From NCBI GenBank assembly GCA_018136815.1, contig CM030934.1, positions 2,619,070 to 2,683,069 of the forward strand: a DNA stretch of 64,000 nt. The letters are read 5' to 3'. The stretch comes from Isochrysis galbana. Taxonomy: Eukaryota; Haptophyta; Isochrysidales; Isochrysidaceae. A program made the translations under genes and the position numbers. The notes below the pieces were generated by a model. It was not told where the DNA came from. It searched no databases and saw only the letters and a program-made list of their open reading frames with translations. This document shows positions 29,821 through 41,304 of this stretch, one piece after another (the stretch's first letter is position 1; each line of letters begins with the position of its first letter).

Positions 29821-30546
29821 GGCCTCCTCGCTTCGTTTGAGACATCCGTGGCTCGGCGAGAAAGCGGTGGTGCACATGGTTGTTAGCCTGTGACGACGAC
29901 GCTCGGTGGCGTGGATGGCGCGTGTGTTGTTCGGTGATAACCAATCAGTGGCTTGCGCAACTGGGAGTCGAGCCCCGTCTTCGCCGCAGTCATCGCGCGC
30001 AAGGTGAAGGAGGCCATCGCCGAGGCCACCGAGGCCGCCGAGGCCGCCACCTCCGCGGCTGCCACCCCCGCGGCCGCCGCCCTCGCCACCGCCGAGCTGC
30101 CGTACCATCAAGGCCGTCCTGCCGTCCTGGTCGGCCACATCCAGCGCCGCGCCGGCCTCGATCAGCGCCTTGGCGCACCCGGCCTTGCCGTGGTCGCACG
30201 CGACGAGGAGGGCCGTCCGCCCCCTCGCGTTCAGCGAGCCGAGCGCGGCCCTCTTGCCGAGGAGCGCGCGCACGCACGCCTCGTTGCCGCCCCTGCACGC
30301 GTACATGAGGGCGCTCCACTCGTCCTTGTCGTGGGCACTCCTCGATCTCGTTACCACCCTCGAGCTCGAGCACACCGCCTCCCCCTCAGACGTCGCCTCT
30401 CTCTCCGAGCCACCGCCGCCTTCTCTTTTCGCGGGCTCCTTGGCCGTCGCCGCCGACGCCTTCCTCCCGCCTCCTCCCTTCCACCCCGACCTCGACACAT
30501 ACTCGTCTGCGATCGGCCCTCTATGTTCGTAATTCCGTCCGTCCAT
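29710..30546 (-). CDS. Ankyrin-repeat protein (278 aa model)
   Basis: ATG at 30544-30546 (MDGRNYEH), stop at 29710. Residues about 75-145 hold two to three ankyrin repeats: DEWSALMYACRGGNEACVRA, then GRTALLVACDHGKAGCAKAL, then the start of a third (DGRTALMV). A Gly-rich low-complexity stretch follows, then a tail that overlaps the GNAT ORF antisense and reads like untranslated DNA, so the true end may be earlier or spliced. The N-terminal 70 residues are basic and low-complexity. Ankyrin repeats mediate protein-protein contact; the partner is unknown. Confidence 0.5.
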   Translation of the reverse strand: MDGRNYEHRGPIADEYVSRSGWKGGGGRKASAATAKEPAKREGGGGSEREATSEGEAVCSSSRVVTRSRSAHDKDEWSALMYACRGGNEACVRALLGKRAALGSLNARGRTALLVACDHGKAGCAKALIEAGAALDVADQDGRTALMVRQLGGGEGGGRGGGSRGGGGLGGLGGLGDGLLHLARDDCGEDGARLPVAQATDWLSPNNTRAIHATERRRHRLTTMCTTAFSPSHGCLKRSEEASSRRGTPLWATRKAHAVIQRGGPRLEQRPQPQAPHP

Positions 30547-31799
30547 CCGTCCGCCGACTGCCGCCCATGTTGTGCCTCTCCCCCTCACTCGCTCTTTGCG
30601 ATGGGTGCCCCCTTCTTGGGTGCTCCATCGGGGGGGGTGTTGTGGTTAGGGGGAGAGCCGCCCTTTAGGTTTCCCAAAGAGAGCCGCTCTCTCTTTGTTT
30701 TCCCGCCTTCGCGTGTCTCCCTTCGGGTTGCACCCTCTCCGTCCGATCGGGATCCTCCGATCCCGATCTTCCTCTCTTCCCCCCGTGTGTTAGGATAGGG
30801 GTGATCGCTCTCGATCCCCCTCCCTTGTTTTCTCATGTGTGCGCCCCCTTTCTTTCCTTGTGCGCGCCCCCGTGCGTTTCCCGCGTTTTCTCTTGTCCCA
30901 GAGTTTCCGAGAGTCGCGCTCATGGCCGCACTCCCAGAGGCTTTGGGCGAGCTCTCACGACCGCCGTCGCCCCATGCTCGTGTGAGCGGTGTTCCCGCCG
31001 GTGCCATGCCTCCCTCCAGCCCCAGTGCTCCCTGTGCTCAGCCCTCCGTGAGCACGGTCGCCCCTGGAGGGCCCCGTCCTATGCCTCAACAATTCTTTGA
31101 ATCACAACCCTTAGCCACAGCCACAGCCACTCCACTCCGCCAGCCACACATTCAATATAAGAGAGATTTCTCACGGGACCATGTGTGATGAGTTGCAATC
31201 ACCGATGTGCACGCCGTGCACGCGCACAGCGCGATGTGCATCGGTTCCCCCCGCGGGGGCGCCGTGCGTGCGCATAACAACTTTTTCTCCTACTACCTAC
31301 TATGAAGGTGCACGCCGTGCGTTCACTCTTTCCGCGGGGGAACTCTGGGCGCGGAGTGCGGGCGGGAACCTTGGGGGCACCCCCTGGGACCTGGGGACTT
31401 TTACAGTATATGATGATAACATTAACGTAAACAGGTGATGTGTCTTTTGGTCACCGCCCCTCCCGTATGTGTCTACAGTGTCAACATCAACACATGTCAA
31501 GGCGTACGGGCAGGTGCGCTGAGGGGTGTCGTGATAGTACCGGGCTAGTGGGAGTAGTGGTACTAACGCTCAGATGTGCTTTACTTAGTATTAGTAGTAG
31601 TATTAACGAATCTACCATGTCCTCTCTGTGTGTGGGACTTCGCTGGTACGACCCGCAAGGTCCCAGGTTAGCTACGCTCCCCTCGGTGTTTTTTATCTAC
31701 GAGGTTTTTTTTTGCGTAGGCCTCCCACACCCACGCAGACATCCACCAAGTATCCAACGCTCCCACCCAAATATCTAGAGATAGCTGGTCCTACCAAAA
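30547..31799. other. Mostly non-coding, with a reversed 946-bp-element tail
   Basis: 31500-31590 matches the head of the 946-bp insertion family in reverse (GTACGGGCAGGTGCGCTGAG, TACCGGGCTAGTG, GTAGTGGTACTAA). The rest contains Arg- and Pro-rich ORFs without protein signatures. No gene supported. Confidence 0.45.
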
Positions 31800-32015
31800 T
31801 CAGCCCAAATATCCAGTAGAACTATCCGAAAATTTCTGCCAACCCCAAGCTGTGGAGGCTGGGGCTTTGCCCCAGGTACGAGCCGAGGCTCGTGTGCACC
31901 TGCGTGCGATGTAGTTGCCTGCGCACGGCCGCTTCGGCGGCGCATCGTCTGTCATGGCCCGATCGTTCATCGGGGTGGGATGGGCGGGAGAGGAGGGGAG
32001 CGGCGCGCGCTCCAT
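31800..32015 (-). pseudogene. LINE ORF1 start fragment (MERAPLPS)
   Basis: ATG at 32013-32015 gives MERAPLPSSPAHPTPMND, the same start as the LINE ORF1 at 63104 (MERAPTAPNSQ) and the fragments near 15974 (minus) and 41305 (plus). Homology fades after about 35 codons. Truncated ORF1. Confidence 0.45.
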
Positions 32016-32300
32016 GACCTTACCTTATTAACGGTAGTTGCAGGGAGTGGGGTGGAGGGGCGTCCAATATGGAGGGCGAGTGAACGTCGCACGAAAACTC
32101 AAACGGCAATAGAGAAGCCAGCGCCCACAACTTGCGGCATGTGTGCTTAGAGACCTCGGGGGCCTAGGCACGAGCTAGAAGAGCTAGGCGCCCTTTGCCT
32201 GGCCCCGTTGCGGTTGTGGCGCAACTTTGGGCACAAGCATCGCGACTCAGCCCAGCGGCCGGTCTTACGTGCTCGTCTCCCACCTGCCGCGGCGTCCGTC

Positions 32301-33473
32301 CTAGCTATTGGCCACTTGCTGCCTCTTCGCACTTTCCTCACCATCCTCCTCAGTTAGCCGCATCCTCTTTGAATCCTGCTCGTCGGCACCGGTGGCGACC
32401 TCGGCGGCACGCCGCACGTCAGAAGATGCGGGCGCACCCGTGTCCTCCGCCGCTTTGCCCTTCTGCGAGCCCCACTTGCGCTCCCACCACTCCGCGCGCT
32501 TGCGCAGCTTCGTCTTGCCCGATATACTACGGAGCTCGGTGATGACCTGGATATACTCCACGAGCTTCGCCCCCTTCAGGAGCTCAAAGTTGGGCACCCC
32601 CCCATTGAACTCCTGCTTTCGCTCCGTGAGCACACGCACCACTTCCGCCGCGCCCACTTCGTCCTTCATCCGCACAAACGCGACAGACGGGTTACCCGAG
32701 TTGGAAATGCCGTAGTCGACGTAGTCGACAGCGGCCACCGAGCCGAAGACGGACGTCATCTCGCGGCGAACAGTCTTGACGTTGGCTCCGCGCGGGATGC
32801 CACTGATGGCGACCACCAGCCGCGGGAGGTCCGCCGCCGCCTCATCTGCAGCCCTTCGCGCCGCCGCCTCACGCCTTGCCTGCTCGGCGGCGCGCCGGTT
32901 GATGGCCGCGCGTGAGCCCTTGTACGCGCGCTTCTGCGACTCCCACGTGGCCTTGAGCAGCACGCGTAGCGGCGCGACACCCTCAGAGGGCGGCGTACCG
33001 TCCATCTTGTGCACTGCGGCTGCCGCGTCCTCCTCCCGCTCAAACTCGACAAACGCAAAGCCGAGCGCGTCGCGCGAGGCACAGCGCGGAAGGGAGACAC
33101 ACGCGACAGCACCGCAAGGCGCGAAGAGTGCGCGCAACGACTCGATGCTTGCACCCGCCTGTAGATTTTCCACGTAGACCGAGCGCGCCGCCGAGGTGTC
33201 TATTTTTGGTAGTGGCTCCCTCCTCCTGACGCTCTCTTCCTGGTCATCTAGCACGAGCCAGTCGATCTGGCGGAGCGCGGCGACGATGGTGGTCATGTCG
33301 CTGGCGAGGGCGCTCACCCGGTTGAACTTCGCCAGTGTGGCGAGCGGCACGGGCCCAGTGCCCTCCTCCCCTGTCAGCTTGAGCAGGAAGCGGTCGCGCC
33401 TCAGGTTGCTCTCGGAGAAGTAGAACGAGAGCTGGGCGACGAGGCCATCCGGCAAGGCGGAGGAAGAGCCCAT
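32301..33473 (-). CDS. La-related RNA-binding protein (La/LARP7 type, 390 aa)
   Basis: Single-exon gene, ATG 33471-33473, stop 32301. Residues about 8-90 are a La motif (LVAQLSFYFSESNLRRDRFL, DMTTIVAALRQIDWLVL, VRRREPLP). RRM1 follows at about 97-180 (RSVYVENLQ; GFAFVEFEREEDAAAAV). After a basic Ala/Arg coiled linker, a C-terminal RRM at about 225-335 has the xRRM layout (VVAISGIP, VAAVDYVDYG, VAFVRM) and the FELLKGAKLVEYI helix region typical of La/LARP7. A Lys/Arg-rich tail ends the protein. La and LARP7 bind the 3' UUU-OH of RNA polymerase III transcripts; LARP7-type members hold 7SK or telomerase RNA. I cannot separate La from LARP7 here. Confidence 0.85.
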   Translation of the reverse strand: MGSSSALPDGLVAQLSFYFSESNLRRDRFLLKLTGEEGTGPVPLATLAKFNRVSALASDMTTIVAALRQIDWLVLDDQEESVRRREPLPKIDTSAARSVYVENLQAGASIESLRALFAPCGAVACVSLPRCASRDALGFAFVEFEREEDAAAAVHKMDGTPPSEGVAPLRVLLKATWESQKRAYKGSRAAINRRAAEQARREAAARRAADEAAADLPRLVVAISGIPRGANVKTVRREMTSVFGSVAAVDYVDYGISNSGNPSVAFVRMKDEVGAAEVVRVLTERKQEFNGGVPNFELLKGAKLVEYIQVITELRSISGKTKLRKRAEWWERKWGSQKGKAAEDTGAPASSDVRRAAEVATGADEQDSKRMRLTEEDGEESAKRQQVANS

Positions 33474-33672
33474 GGAGTGGAGAGGAGAGGGAACGAGCGG
33501 GGGGGAGGGGGGAAGGGGTAATGCACAGGGAAAGAGGAGAGAGGAGGAGGAGGAGGGGAGGAGGGGGGGGAGAGGGAGGGAGAGGGGGGGACGGGAGCGA
33601 GCGAGAATGAGAGAGGTGGGGGTGGGGGTGGGGGTGGGGTGGGGTGGGGTGGGGGTGGGTGGGTGGGGGGGT

Positions 33673-33743
<71 letters not shown>

Positions 33744-33890
33744 AAAGAGAGGGGGGGGAGGGGGGAGAGAGAGGAAGGACGCCGGTGCGGTGAGGGGCGC
33801 GGACAGCGACGAGGACGCCGCGACTCCCGCGCCTGTCTGTGAAACCAATGTGAAGTGCCAATGACTGAAGTAATGGCAATAAAAAAAAGG
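33474..33890. repeat. G-tract and GA microsatellite upstream of the La gene
   Basis: Plus strand: (GGGGGT)n at 33616-33672, then about 30 uninterrupted G (33674-33703), then (GA)n to about 33740. This is the promoter/5' UTR side of the La gene. The plus strand can form G-quadruplexes. Long ORFs through it are compositional. Confidence 0.85.
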
Positions 33891-35055
33891 GGGGGGGGCG
33901 TTATTCGAGGATCTGGATCTGGATCGAGGCCTCATCAATCATCAGTCATCAAGTTATAGGGCGGTCAAACAGGGGCTTTTTAACATATAGTGAGGGTTGG
34001 GCTGCATTTTTTGACCGTGGCGCGATGCCCAATAAAAAAGCTCCGGGGGGGGGGGGGCTACCTGTACCTGACGCTACGAAAATCTTCGCCAAGAAATGGT
34101 GCGATCCGCCCCCCCTCTCTCCCCCTCCGTCACGCGCACTCACGCTCTACCCGTAAAGAATGGGCGGTCGCGCCCGCGGGGGGATCGGTTCCTTTATATC
34201 TAAGCTACATTCGGCATTTGATTCCCGCCCGATGCAGCGCCGTGTCGGGCTGCCGACAGTCCGACCACTCCATGACCCTCTGGCATCATTGCCGCGCAGC
34301 CCACCCAGCTCCTCACAGCGCGCGCACGCGGCTACCCTGGCTACCACAGGCGCCGCCCCGACCATCCCGACCCGCCCCTCGCAGGATTCGCCCTCACTCG
34401 AACTCGGCATCGAGAACTAGGACCAGGTCACCAACGCGGCCGTCCACGCGTGGCTGACGAGCCTCCGCGTTGAGGCTGCCCTCGCGGTCCTCCTCTCTCT
34501 GACAGTGCCAGATACGGCGCTGGTCGCTGAGGTGAGACCCGTGGGCGGCCTCAGGACGGGCCACGTCGTGGCCCTCAACGCCACGGCGAGGAGGAAAGCC
34601 CAAGATCCTGCCAGAACGCCTCACAACGCATCTGGCGGGAACCCACCACTTAGAGCCTAGAGCCCCAGATATCACCTTCTGCCTTCTGCCGCTGGGTGGT
34701 GGGCTTGGCATGGCAGGCGGTATGGGACATCAATCCATACTTCATATGACGCGCGACGGCGCAACAAAAGCGCTCCAGTCACGCGAAGCTCGCGCAGCGA
34801 AGGCGCAAATCAAGGTCTTGGCAACACTTGACATAGAAGTCAAGGAAAGCCGTAGACCGCGGAGCCGACGCGACGTCCGTCGACCTCCGGTGGGCAGCTG
34901 CAGGCAGAGAGCCTTTGGCAGTCAGCCTCTATGCCTGTAGTAAGCATCGACGAAAGCGGCGGCGGGGATGGGCCGGTAGGTGAGGGTGAGGGTGGTGGTG
35001 GCGGTGGCGCTCCCTCGGTGACGTTAGACGTCAACATTGAAGGGGGTCTGCAGAT
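33891..35055. other. Intergenic region with R1 terminal fragment
   Basis: 33957-33987 is the reversed end of repeat R1 (GGGCGGTCAAACAGG). The rest has ORFs on both strands without recognisable domains. A small ORF at 34930-35109 (MPVVSIDESGGGG...) is possible but unsupported. Confidence 0.4.
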
Positions 35056-35487
35056 GGCTAACTGCGACGAAATTTCGGCGCGCGCCCCGCCCGATTGGCG
35101 ATTGGCGTGACTGTGTGGGTGGCCCCTGTGTATTTGGTGTCTGGCAGGATCACTCATTTGGATGAATCATGAATCGTCGAAAACGGGCGCGCAGCGCGTC
35201 CGGCATCAGTTCGAAGTTGGGCTCTCCGGGCCTCCCTCGGAGACGTCAAACGTCGAATGGGCTCCACGGATGGCTGATTTCAACGAGATTTCGGCGCGCG
35301 GCCCGCCCGATTGGCGTGACTGTGTGTGTGGTGTGTGGGTGGCCCCTGTGTATTTGGTGTGTGGCGGGGCTCCCCATCCGGATGCATCGTCAAAAGCGGG
35401 CGCGCAGCGCGTCCGGCATCAGTTCGAAGTTGGGCTCTCCGGGCCTCCCTCGGAGACGTCAAACGTCGAATGGGCTCCACGGATTGG
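35056..35487 (+). repeat. Tandem duplication, two units of about 215 bp
   Basis: The segment from ATTTCGGCGCGCG... through GGGCGCGCAGCGCGTCCGGC to TCCACGGAT occurs twice in direct orientation (about 35056-35272 and 35272-35487). The second is interrupted by a GTGTGTGTGGT expansion. The shared ORF repeats in the same frame but has no known domain. Confidence 0.8.
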
Positions 35488-36200
35488 AATGGCTCAACTT
35501 AATTAAGATTTATGGAACGCCAGACTGTCTTTTGGAGGTCGCGTGCCGCCAAGAGCTCCAGAATCTATATTATTGTAAACGGGCATCCATGTGGACATTT
35601 GATGGCTCAACTTCATTCCGTCCCATATTCGACGGATCGCGACCTAATAAACGAAAACAAGCGTGAGAATTACCTGTTTTTTCTTTACGTCGAGTCGCGC
35701 GTCGCGCGTCGATTTTTTGTCGTTTGTCGTTCTTTTCTCGTCGTTCTCTTCGCCTTCGCTCTTCTGCGGCGCGATGCGTCTGCGCGCGCCATGGCCAAGA
35801 TCCCCTGTTGGGGGTCCCTCGGGTCCCACCAGTGGGCCAGTTGGGGCGGCTCAGGGCCCACTGTTCTGTGCGCTTATCGCGGGCATGGGCCGTGCTGTAG
35901 TGGCCCCTCGGCGGCTCGGGCTTGCTTCTTACTTGCGGGCTTCCTGGGGGCAATGATTGCCTGGGGGGGAACAGGGCCAAGCCCACGAAGCGGGCACGCG
36001 CACGAAGCGGCAGCCTCTACGTAACATATGTAGCAGCAGCAGCAGCAGCAGCAGCAGTACTAGTGGACTAACTACGGCTCTGTCTTTACATACCAATAGA
36101 CTCTACTACTGAGCCACTTCCACTTTAAAACCGCTCTCTCAAGAGTTCTATTCATATTTTTGGGCGGATACGGAGCACGCGTTCGCGCGAGCTGCGAGAG
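35488..36200. other. Intergenic, (CAG)n microsatellite, TRCF upstream region
   Basis: A (CAG)n tract at 36029-36057 and an AT-richer stretch to 36160 precede the TRCF start codon. Promoter elements cannot be named. Confidence 0.5.
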
Positions 36201-39200
36201 ATGTGGCGCGCCGCGTGGCTCTGTCTCCTCTGTTTGGCCAGGGCTTGTTTCGCGCTCTCTGGGGGCGTCTGGCGGTGCTCCGACGGGCGAAGACGGTGCA
36301 TAGTGCGCGCCGGCTTCACTCTCGAGTTCGCCGACGACGAGGCAGACGGGAACTCGCCCACTCCACCTCTCTCACGCTCTCTCTCTCCCTCTCCCTCTTT
36401 CTCTCCCTCCCTCTCTCCCTCTCTTTCCCGGCTCTCCACGGCTTCTCGGGGCGTCTCAGCGGCGGTTGCCGACAATCAGCTGGGCTTCCTACCGCAGGGC
36501 GACGGCGGGGAGCCAGTCTCCCCCGCATGGCCCAGCAAAATGCGCTCTGCGCCCTCGTCGATCCAGAATGCGCCAAAGAGCAGTGTGAGAGTACTTGGCA
36601 TGCGGCAGCGCAGCCTAGCAGAGGAGGGAACGGGCAGGAAGCCCAGGCACCGGCTGATGAGGGAGGCTGCCGCATCGGCCGAGGCGGCCATTGCCGATGC
36701 GCCAGCCAGCCGGCCGGCCGCGCCGCAGGCTGCATTAGCACAGCCCGCGCCCCATACTGCTGGCCACGTCGCACCGCCGCTGCCCAGCGAGCTTCCTTCA
36801 TTTGCGCGACCAAACGCCCCGGCTGCGACACCACTGCCTCTGCGCAAGTTGAAGCCGTCGAAGATCCGCGCCGGCGACTTTATCGTGCATAGCGCCTACG
36901 GTATTGGCCGGTTTGAAGGTGAGCGAGTCTCAGCCGTGACCCTCCTGGTCTGCACCAACTAGCATTGCACTCTGCGCTGACGCCGATTCACTGCCGTGCC
37001 AGGCGTGTTCCAAGGGCTGATGCGCAAGGGTGACAGACTGGTCAAGTCGCGCTTCCTCAAGATCCGCTTCCGCGACGCGACCATCGAGGTGCCCGCTGAG
37101 ATGAAGAGTGTCCTCAAGCTGTTCAAGCGGCGGGAAGAGGTCGACCCCCTCGAACCGGTCAAGCTGGACTCCACGCGCGCGCGCCGCTCGTGGGCAAAGC
37201 GCAAGGCCAGGGCGCTCAAAGTGCGCCTCGGAGCGGCGCCGGGTGTCGGAGGGTTTTGTGTGGCGCGGTCGGGCCACGCGCAGTGGGCTCATCGCCAATC
37301 GGTCCTATTGCATGTCGCAGGATGTCCTTGGAGTGGCCGCCGACTTGCTTGCAATGTACGCCGAGCGCATCGCGATAACTCGCCAGCCTTGCGCTCCCGA
37401 CACGGAGCGCTACCAGGCATTCGAGGCGGACTTCGGCTTCACGCCAACTACCGACCAGCTCTCCTGCTTCGAGGATATCCGGAACGATATGGTCAACTCG
37501 GATCGGCCCATGGATCGGTGTGGCTGTCACCTTGTCCCCCCCCCCCCCCTCCGCGCGCTGCGCAGTGCACCGCTCTTGATCGTGCGCGCGGTGAGGGTGC
37601 TGACCAGGTGTCCCTACTCGTCGCACAGCCTCGTTTGTGGAGACGTCGGCTTTGGCAAGACCGAGGCAGCGATGCGCGCTGCCTTCCGAGCCGTGGACAA
37701 CAAACGGCAGGTGCGCATGGTGCCACGCCCTCTCCCATGCCTGCCTTCTTTGGCGCAGCCGAGCTGAACGCCTGCTGCGCCCGCTGTATGCACCCGACGC
37801 TTGCACAGCGCTGCGTCACGGTGGCTGCACCGCAGCGTGTAAGCGCGGACCTTCGACTGCACCACCACGACTCACCGCCGCCCTCTCCTTTGTGCAACCC
37901 CGTGCGAGGCCCACCGCTCTCTCACCCCCTCCCACCCACTCCACTCCGCCGCAAAGGTCGCATTCCTTGCGCCGACGACGGTTCTCGCAGCACAGCACCT
38001 TGTGGTGCTCCGGCGCCGCATGCCGCCCGGCACGCGTGTGGAACTACTCTCGTCCCTCATCAAGCGGACAAAGGTGCAGAGAGCAGAGCTGTTTGCCGAC
38101 ATTGCCGAGGGCGATGTCGATATTCTGGTGCGTGCCTAGCGTCGGGGCACCGCGCGCCGCGCTCCACCAATGTGAAGGCTGGCATGAGCTCACCATCTCT
38201 GGCGAGCAGCAATCCAGAGCCCTCTTTCCCACGGCCCCCTTCCTCTCGCCCGCCAGGTTGGCACCCATGCGATTCTCTCCGACCAGGTCCGGTGGGCCAA
38301 TCTCGGCCTGCTTGTGGTCGATGAGGAGCAGCGCTTCGGAGTCCGCCAAAAGGAGAAGATGAAACGTGCCGCGCTGGGCGTCGATGTGCTCTCGCTCTCA
38401 GCCACACCAATCCCCCGGACCATGTACATGTGTATGTCGGGGATTCGCGAAATGTCGACGCTGCACACGCCGCCCGAGGGGCGACGGCCGATCGTCACGA
38501 GCGTCCGGCAGCGATCCGACGACGTCGTTCGGGAGGCGATCGAGGCAGAGGTCGCGAGGGGCGGGCAGGTGCGCCATGCGCATCCATACCCGGCACCTCA
38601 GGCGCTGGGACGTGCGTCTGCATGTCGCGGCGTTGCTTCCAACGCCGCTGTGTATGCTCACAGCGCAACCAGCGTCCCGACGCACCACCTTCGCCTTGCC
38701 CCAGGTCTTTTACGTCGTGCCGCGCGTGGAGCACGTAGAACGGGAGCTGCGCTTCTTGAGCGAACTCGTTCCACAGGTGCGGCTTTCGTACGCCTTTGGA
38801 GGCTTGAAGGATCTCGAGCAAAGGATCGTTGATTTCACGGTAAGTGACTCGACGTGCACCTCGGGATCGGCGGTGGTCCGCCCCACCCAGCCTAGTCTGG
38901 ATTTCAGCCTGCCACTAGCCGGTGCTTGCTTGCGTGGGTCCAGGCTCGAGCCGGGCCTGCCTCCCGCGCCGGAGCCGCACGTGGCCTGGTAGACACTTCT
39001 CTAGCGCCCCTTGCCTGCGGCTTGTAGCTACGTCAATCGGATGTGATGGTTGCGACGACCATCATGGAGAACGGCATCGACATCCCGAACGTGAACACCA
39101 TCATTGTGCAGGACACACAGCTGTTTGGGTTGGGCCAGTTGCACCAGGTGCAGCCGGTGCCTTGCGTCCAAGACCCCTGCGTCTTCGCCTTCCTCGTGCC

Positions 39201-40228
39201 GCCCGCCTCACGGCGCCCGACTATTTGCCCGCTCCCGGCTGTCCTCTTGCAGCTGCGTGGTCGTGTCGGCCGGTCCAACGTTCAGGCCTACGCCTTGCTC
39301 ATGCATCCAGAGCCTATCTTCCTGCAGCCACACACTCTCGCTCGCTTGAAGGTGCCAGTCACACGGGCGATGGACTGTGTATTGAAGCCTAGGTGGGCTG
39401 GAAGGGAAGGGGGGTGGGGGATGTTGAGGGAGGGACGCGCTCGAGGGCTTAGACGGCTGGAGGTGCTCACCAGCTGGTTCTACCCACCGCATCTACCTTC
39501 ACGCTCCGAGTCCGTGCCTTCCTACCCCATCGTTTCAGGTCATGCAACGCGAGGCCGGACTCGGCGCCGGGCACGCGCTCGCCAAGGCGGACCTGGAGTT
39601 GCGTGGCGCAGGCAACGTTTTTGGCACGCAGCAGAAGGGCACTTTCGGCGCCAAAGAGGTGAGCACACATGCTGCGCTCGCGAGGTCGTGACATAAAGCG
39701 GGCGTACGGCAAGGTCAATCGTTGAATGGACTGTCTCGCTTTCGGCGATGCCATCAATGGCAAGCGCGGAAGGCGATCGCATATGCGCTCAATTAGGCCG
39801 CAATTTGCAAACGTGCTTGTGGATAGCCCTCTTGTCTATCTTGCTGCTCATTTGCACACCCGGGTTTCTTGCAGGTCGGTACCGAAATGTACTTCGACGT
39901 GCTGCAACGAGCCATGGCCTATTTGCAAAAGCAGCGGGATCAAGGCGTTGAGGTAAAGGACCTCGATACGTCTTTACAGGTGTGAGACATGTTCACAATG
40001 GCAGTCTCGATTGCATGCCCTCCTTCCCGCACTGTCGCAGCCGCTTCTCCGGTCTATTCCGCTGCCTGGGCGAAATCCCCGCGATCGGCATTAAGTAGTC
40101 AGGCACACATCTTATGATTCCTATTTCCCCGCATGCTCTTCTCGCAGGGTGAAGAGCTCATCAAAGTGCTGGGCCTTGACGATGACACGTCTCTACTGGA
40201 ATTGTCTGACAAGATATCTGAGAAATAA
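36201..40228 (+). CDS. mfd: TRCF/Mfd-type helicase, probably plastid-targeted (12 exons, 785 aa)
   Basis: Exons: 36201-36918, 37003-37220, 37321-37517, 37629-37710, 37957-38127, 38257-38568, 38705-38839, 39028-39147, 39253-39351, 39539-39658, 39875-39979, 40148-40228. All introns are GT-AG and the total is exactly 786 codons. The N-terminus is a signal peptide ([15 protein letters not shown]) and a low-complexity, transit-like stretch. A CarD-like polymerase-binding domain starts at about residue 215 ([13 protein letters not shown]). Helicase motifs: GDVGFGKT 382-389, DEEQ 484-487, SATPIPRT 510-517, ENGID 625-629, QLRGRVGR 651-658, DLELRGAGN 702-710. The UvrB-like N-terminal half of bacterial Mfd is absent, as in plant homologues, and the C-terminal domain is reduced to about 60 residues. 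Mfd releases stalled RNA polymerase. The polypyrimidine tract at 36360-36435 may be a further intron. Confidence 0.88.
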
Positions 40229-41304
40229 GTCAGAGGCAGCAACGCCCTAATCGCGTTGCCGTGGAGGCCCATGCTGCCGGACGACCAATGATTGTAGGCT
40301 GCAGTTGCGCGGCGAAACCTCGCGCTTTCTTTTGCAGTCCACCGAGGCGAGCCAGCAACGCTCACTCGACTATTTCGAATGCGATGGATCGCCCCAATCC
40401 TGTGATGGGCACCTTCAGTAGGCTCTCGGCTGAGACTAAATTCACGGCAGCTTCTTTCACATGCATGCCCCGCGCCTTGTCATTTCTATCACCCCTCAAG
40501 TCGATACGGATCTCTTCGCCATTTGTCGTTTATGACCCCATGCGGGCCTCGGCCGTCCGCCCATCCCATCTAGCGGACCCGCCTAAGGGCGCGTGCTCTA
40601 GCTGCCTACAGTGCGCAACGTTGGCGTGCACGCGCGTTGAAGTTGCATCTCAAGCTCTGAGTGGCACGCAAGCTGTTGGCATGATGACTCCTAACTTTGT
40701 GGCGTTGCTCATTATCTTCGGGGAGGAGCCACGATTCGAGCCACGATTCTGAAGTGGCCCTGTAGTACGCAACTGTCGCGGCGTAGCACGTAGCTAAGTT
40801 GCTGGCGGCTCGGCGGGCTCGACTTACTCACTCAACGCCCTGCTTTCTCTCCGAAATTGCTAGTTGTCGGATCGTATGGAGTGGGCCTCTAGTCCCTTAT
40901 TATCAAGCACGCCCTGAGGTGGTTCTAGTGACAGGTCTAGAGCCGGCAGTATAAAGGAAGCTCGAGCAAGAGAGGCTGAAGCCACGGAAAGAAACAAGGA
41001 GATCTGTGGCTATGGTTGTGCAAGGTGAGTGCTGCATAACAATCATGCTATATTCTCGCCCCACACGCACACGCAGCCCGCGTTCTACATCGCAGCCATG
41101 CCCTTCCTCTCTACTCTCTACCTGTCGCTCTACATCCGCTCATGAGGGAAGCCCCCGGGCATGGCCCTCACACAAACGATTGAGTCCACATAAGGCACGA
41201 CCCCGACTTCCAAAAAAAATCACATAAGAGACTGAAACACCTCCGGTTCAGGGATTTTTTCGCTCCCCGCGAACTATCAGCTATATCAGTAAACTAATAA
41301 GGTC
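40229..41304. other. No gene seen
   Basis: An ORF of about 160 codons on the plus strand (40261-40752) has no domain and no protein-like periodicity. A possible TATA-like TATAAAGGA lies at 40953, upstream of the ORF1-like start at 41305. Confidence 0.35.

Noticed and set aside
36996-38324. 442-codon ORF and others crossing the TRCF gene
   Set aside because: They read through introns in a frame that loses the helicase motifs. The 12-exon model gives all motifs in order.
40261-40752. 163-codon ORF downstream of TRCF
   Set aside because: No domain, no homologue in the window and poor protein character; not listed as a gene.
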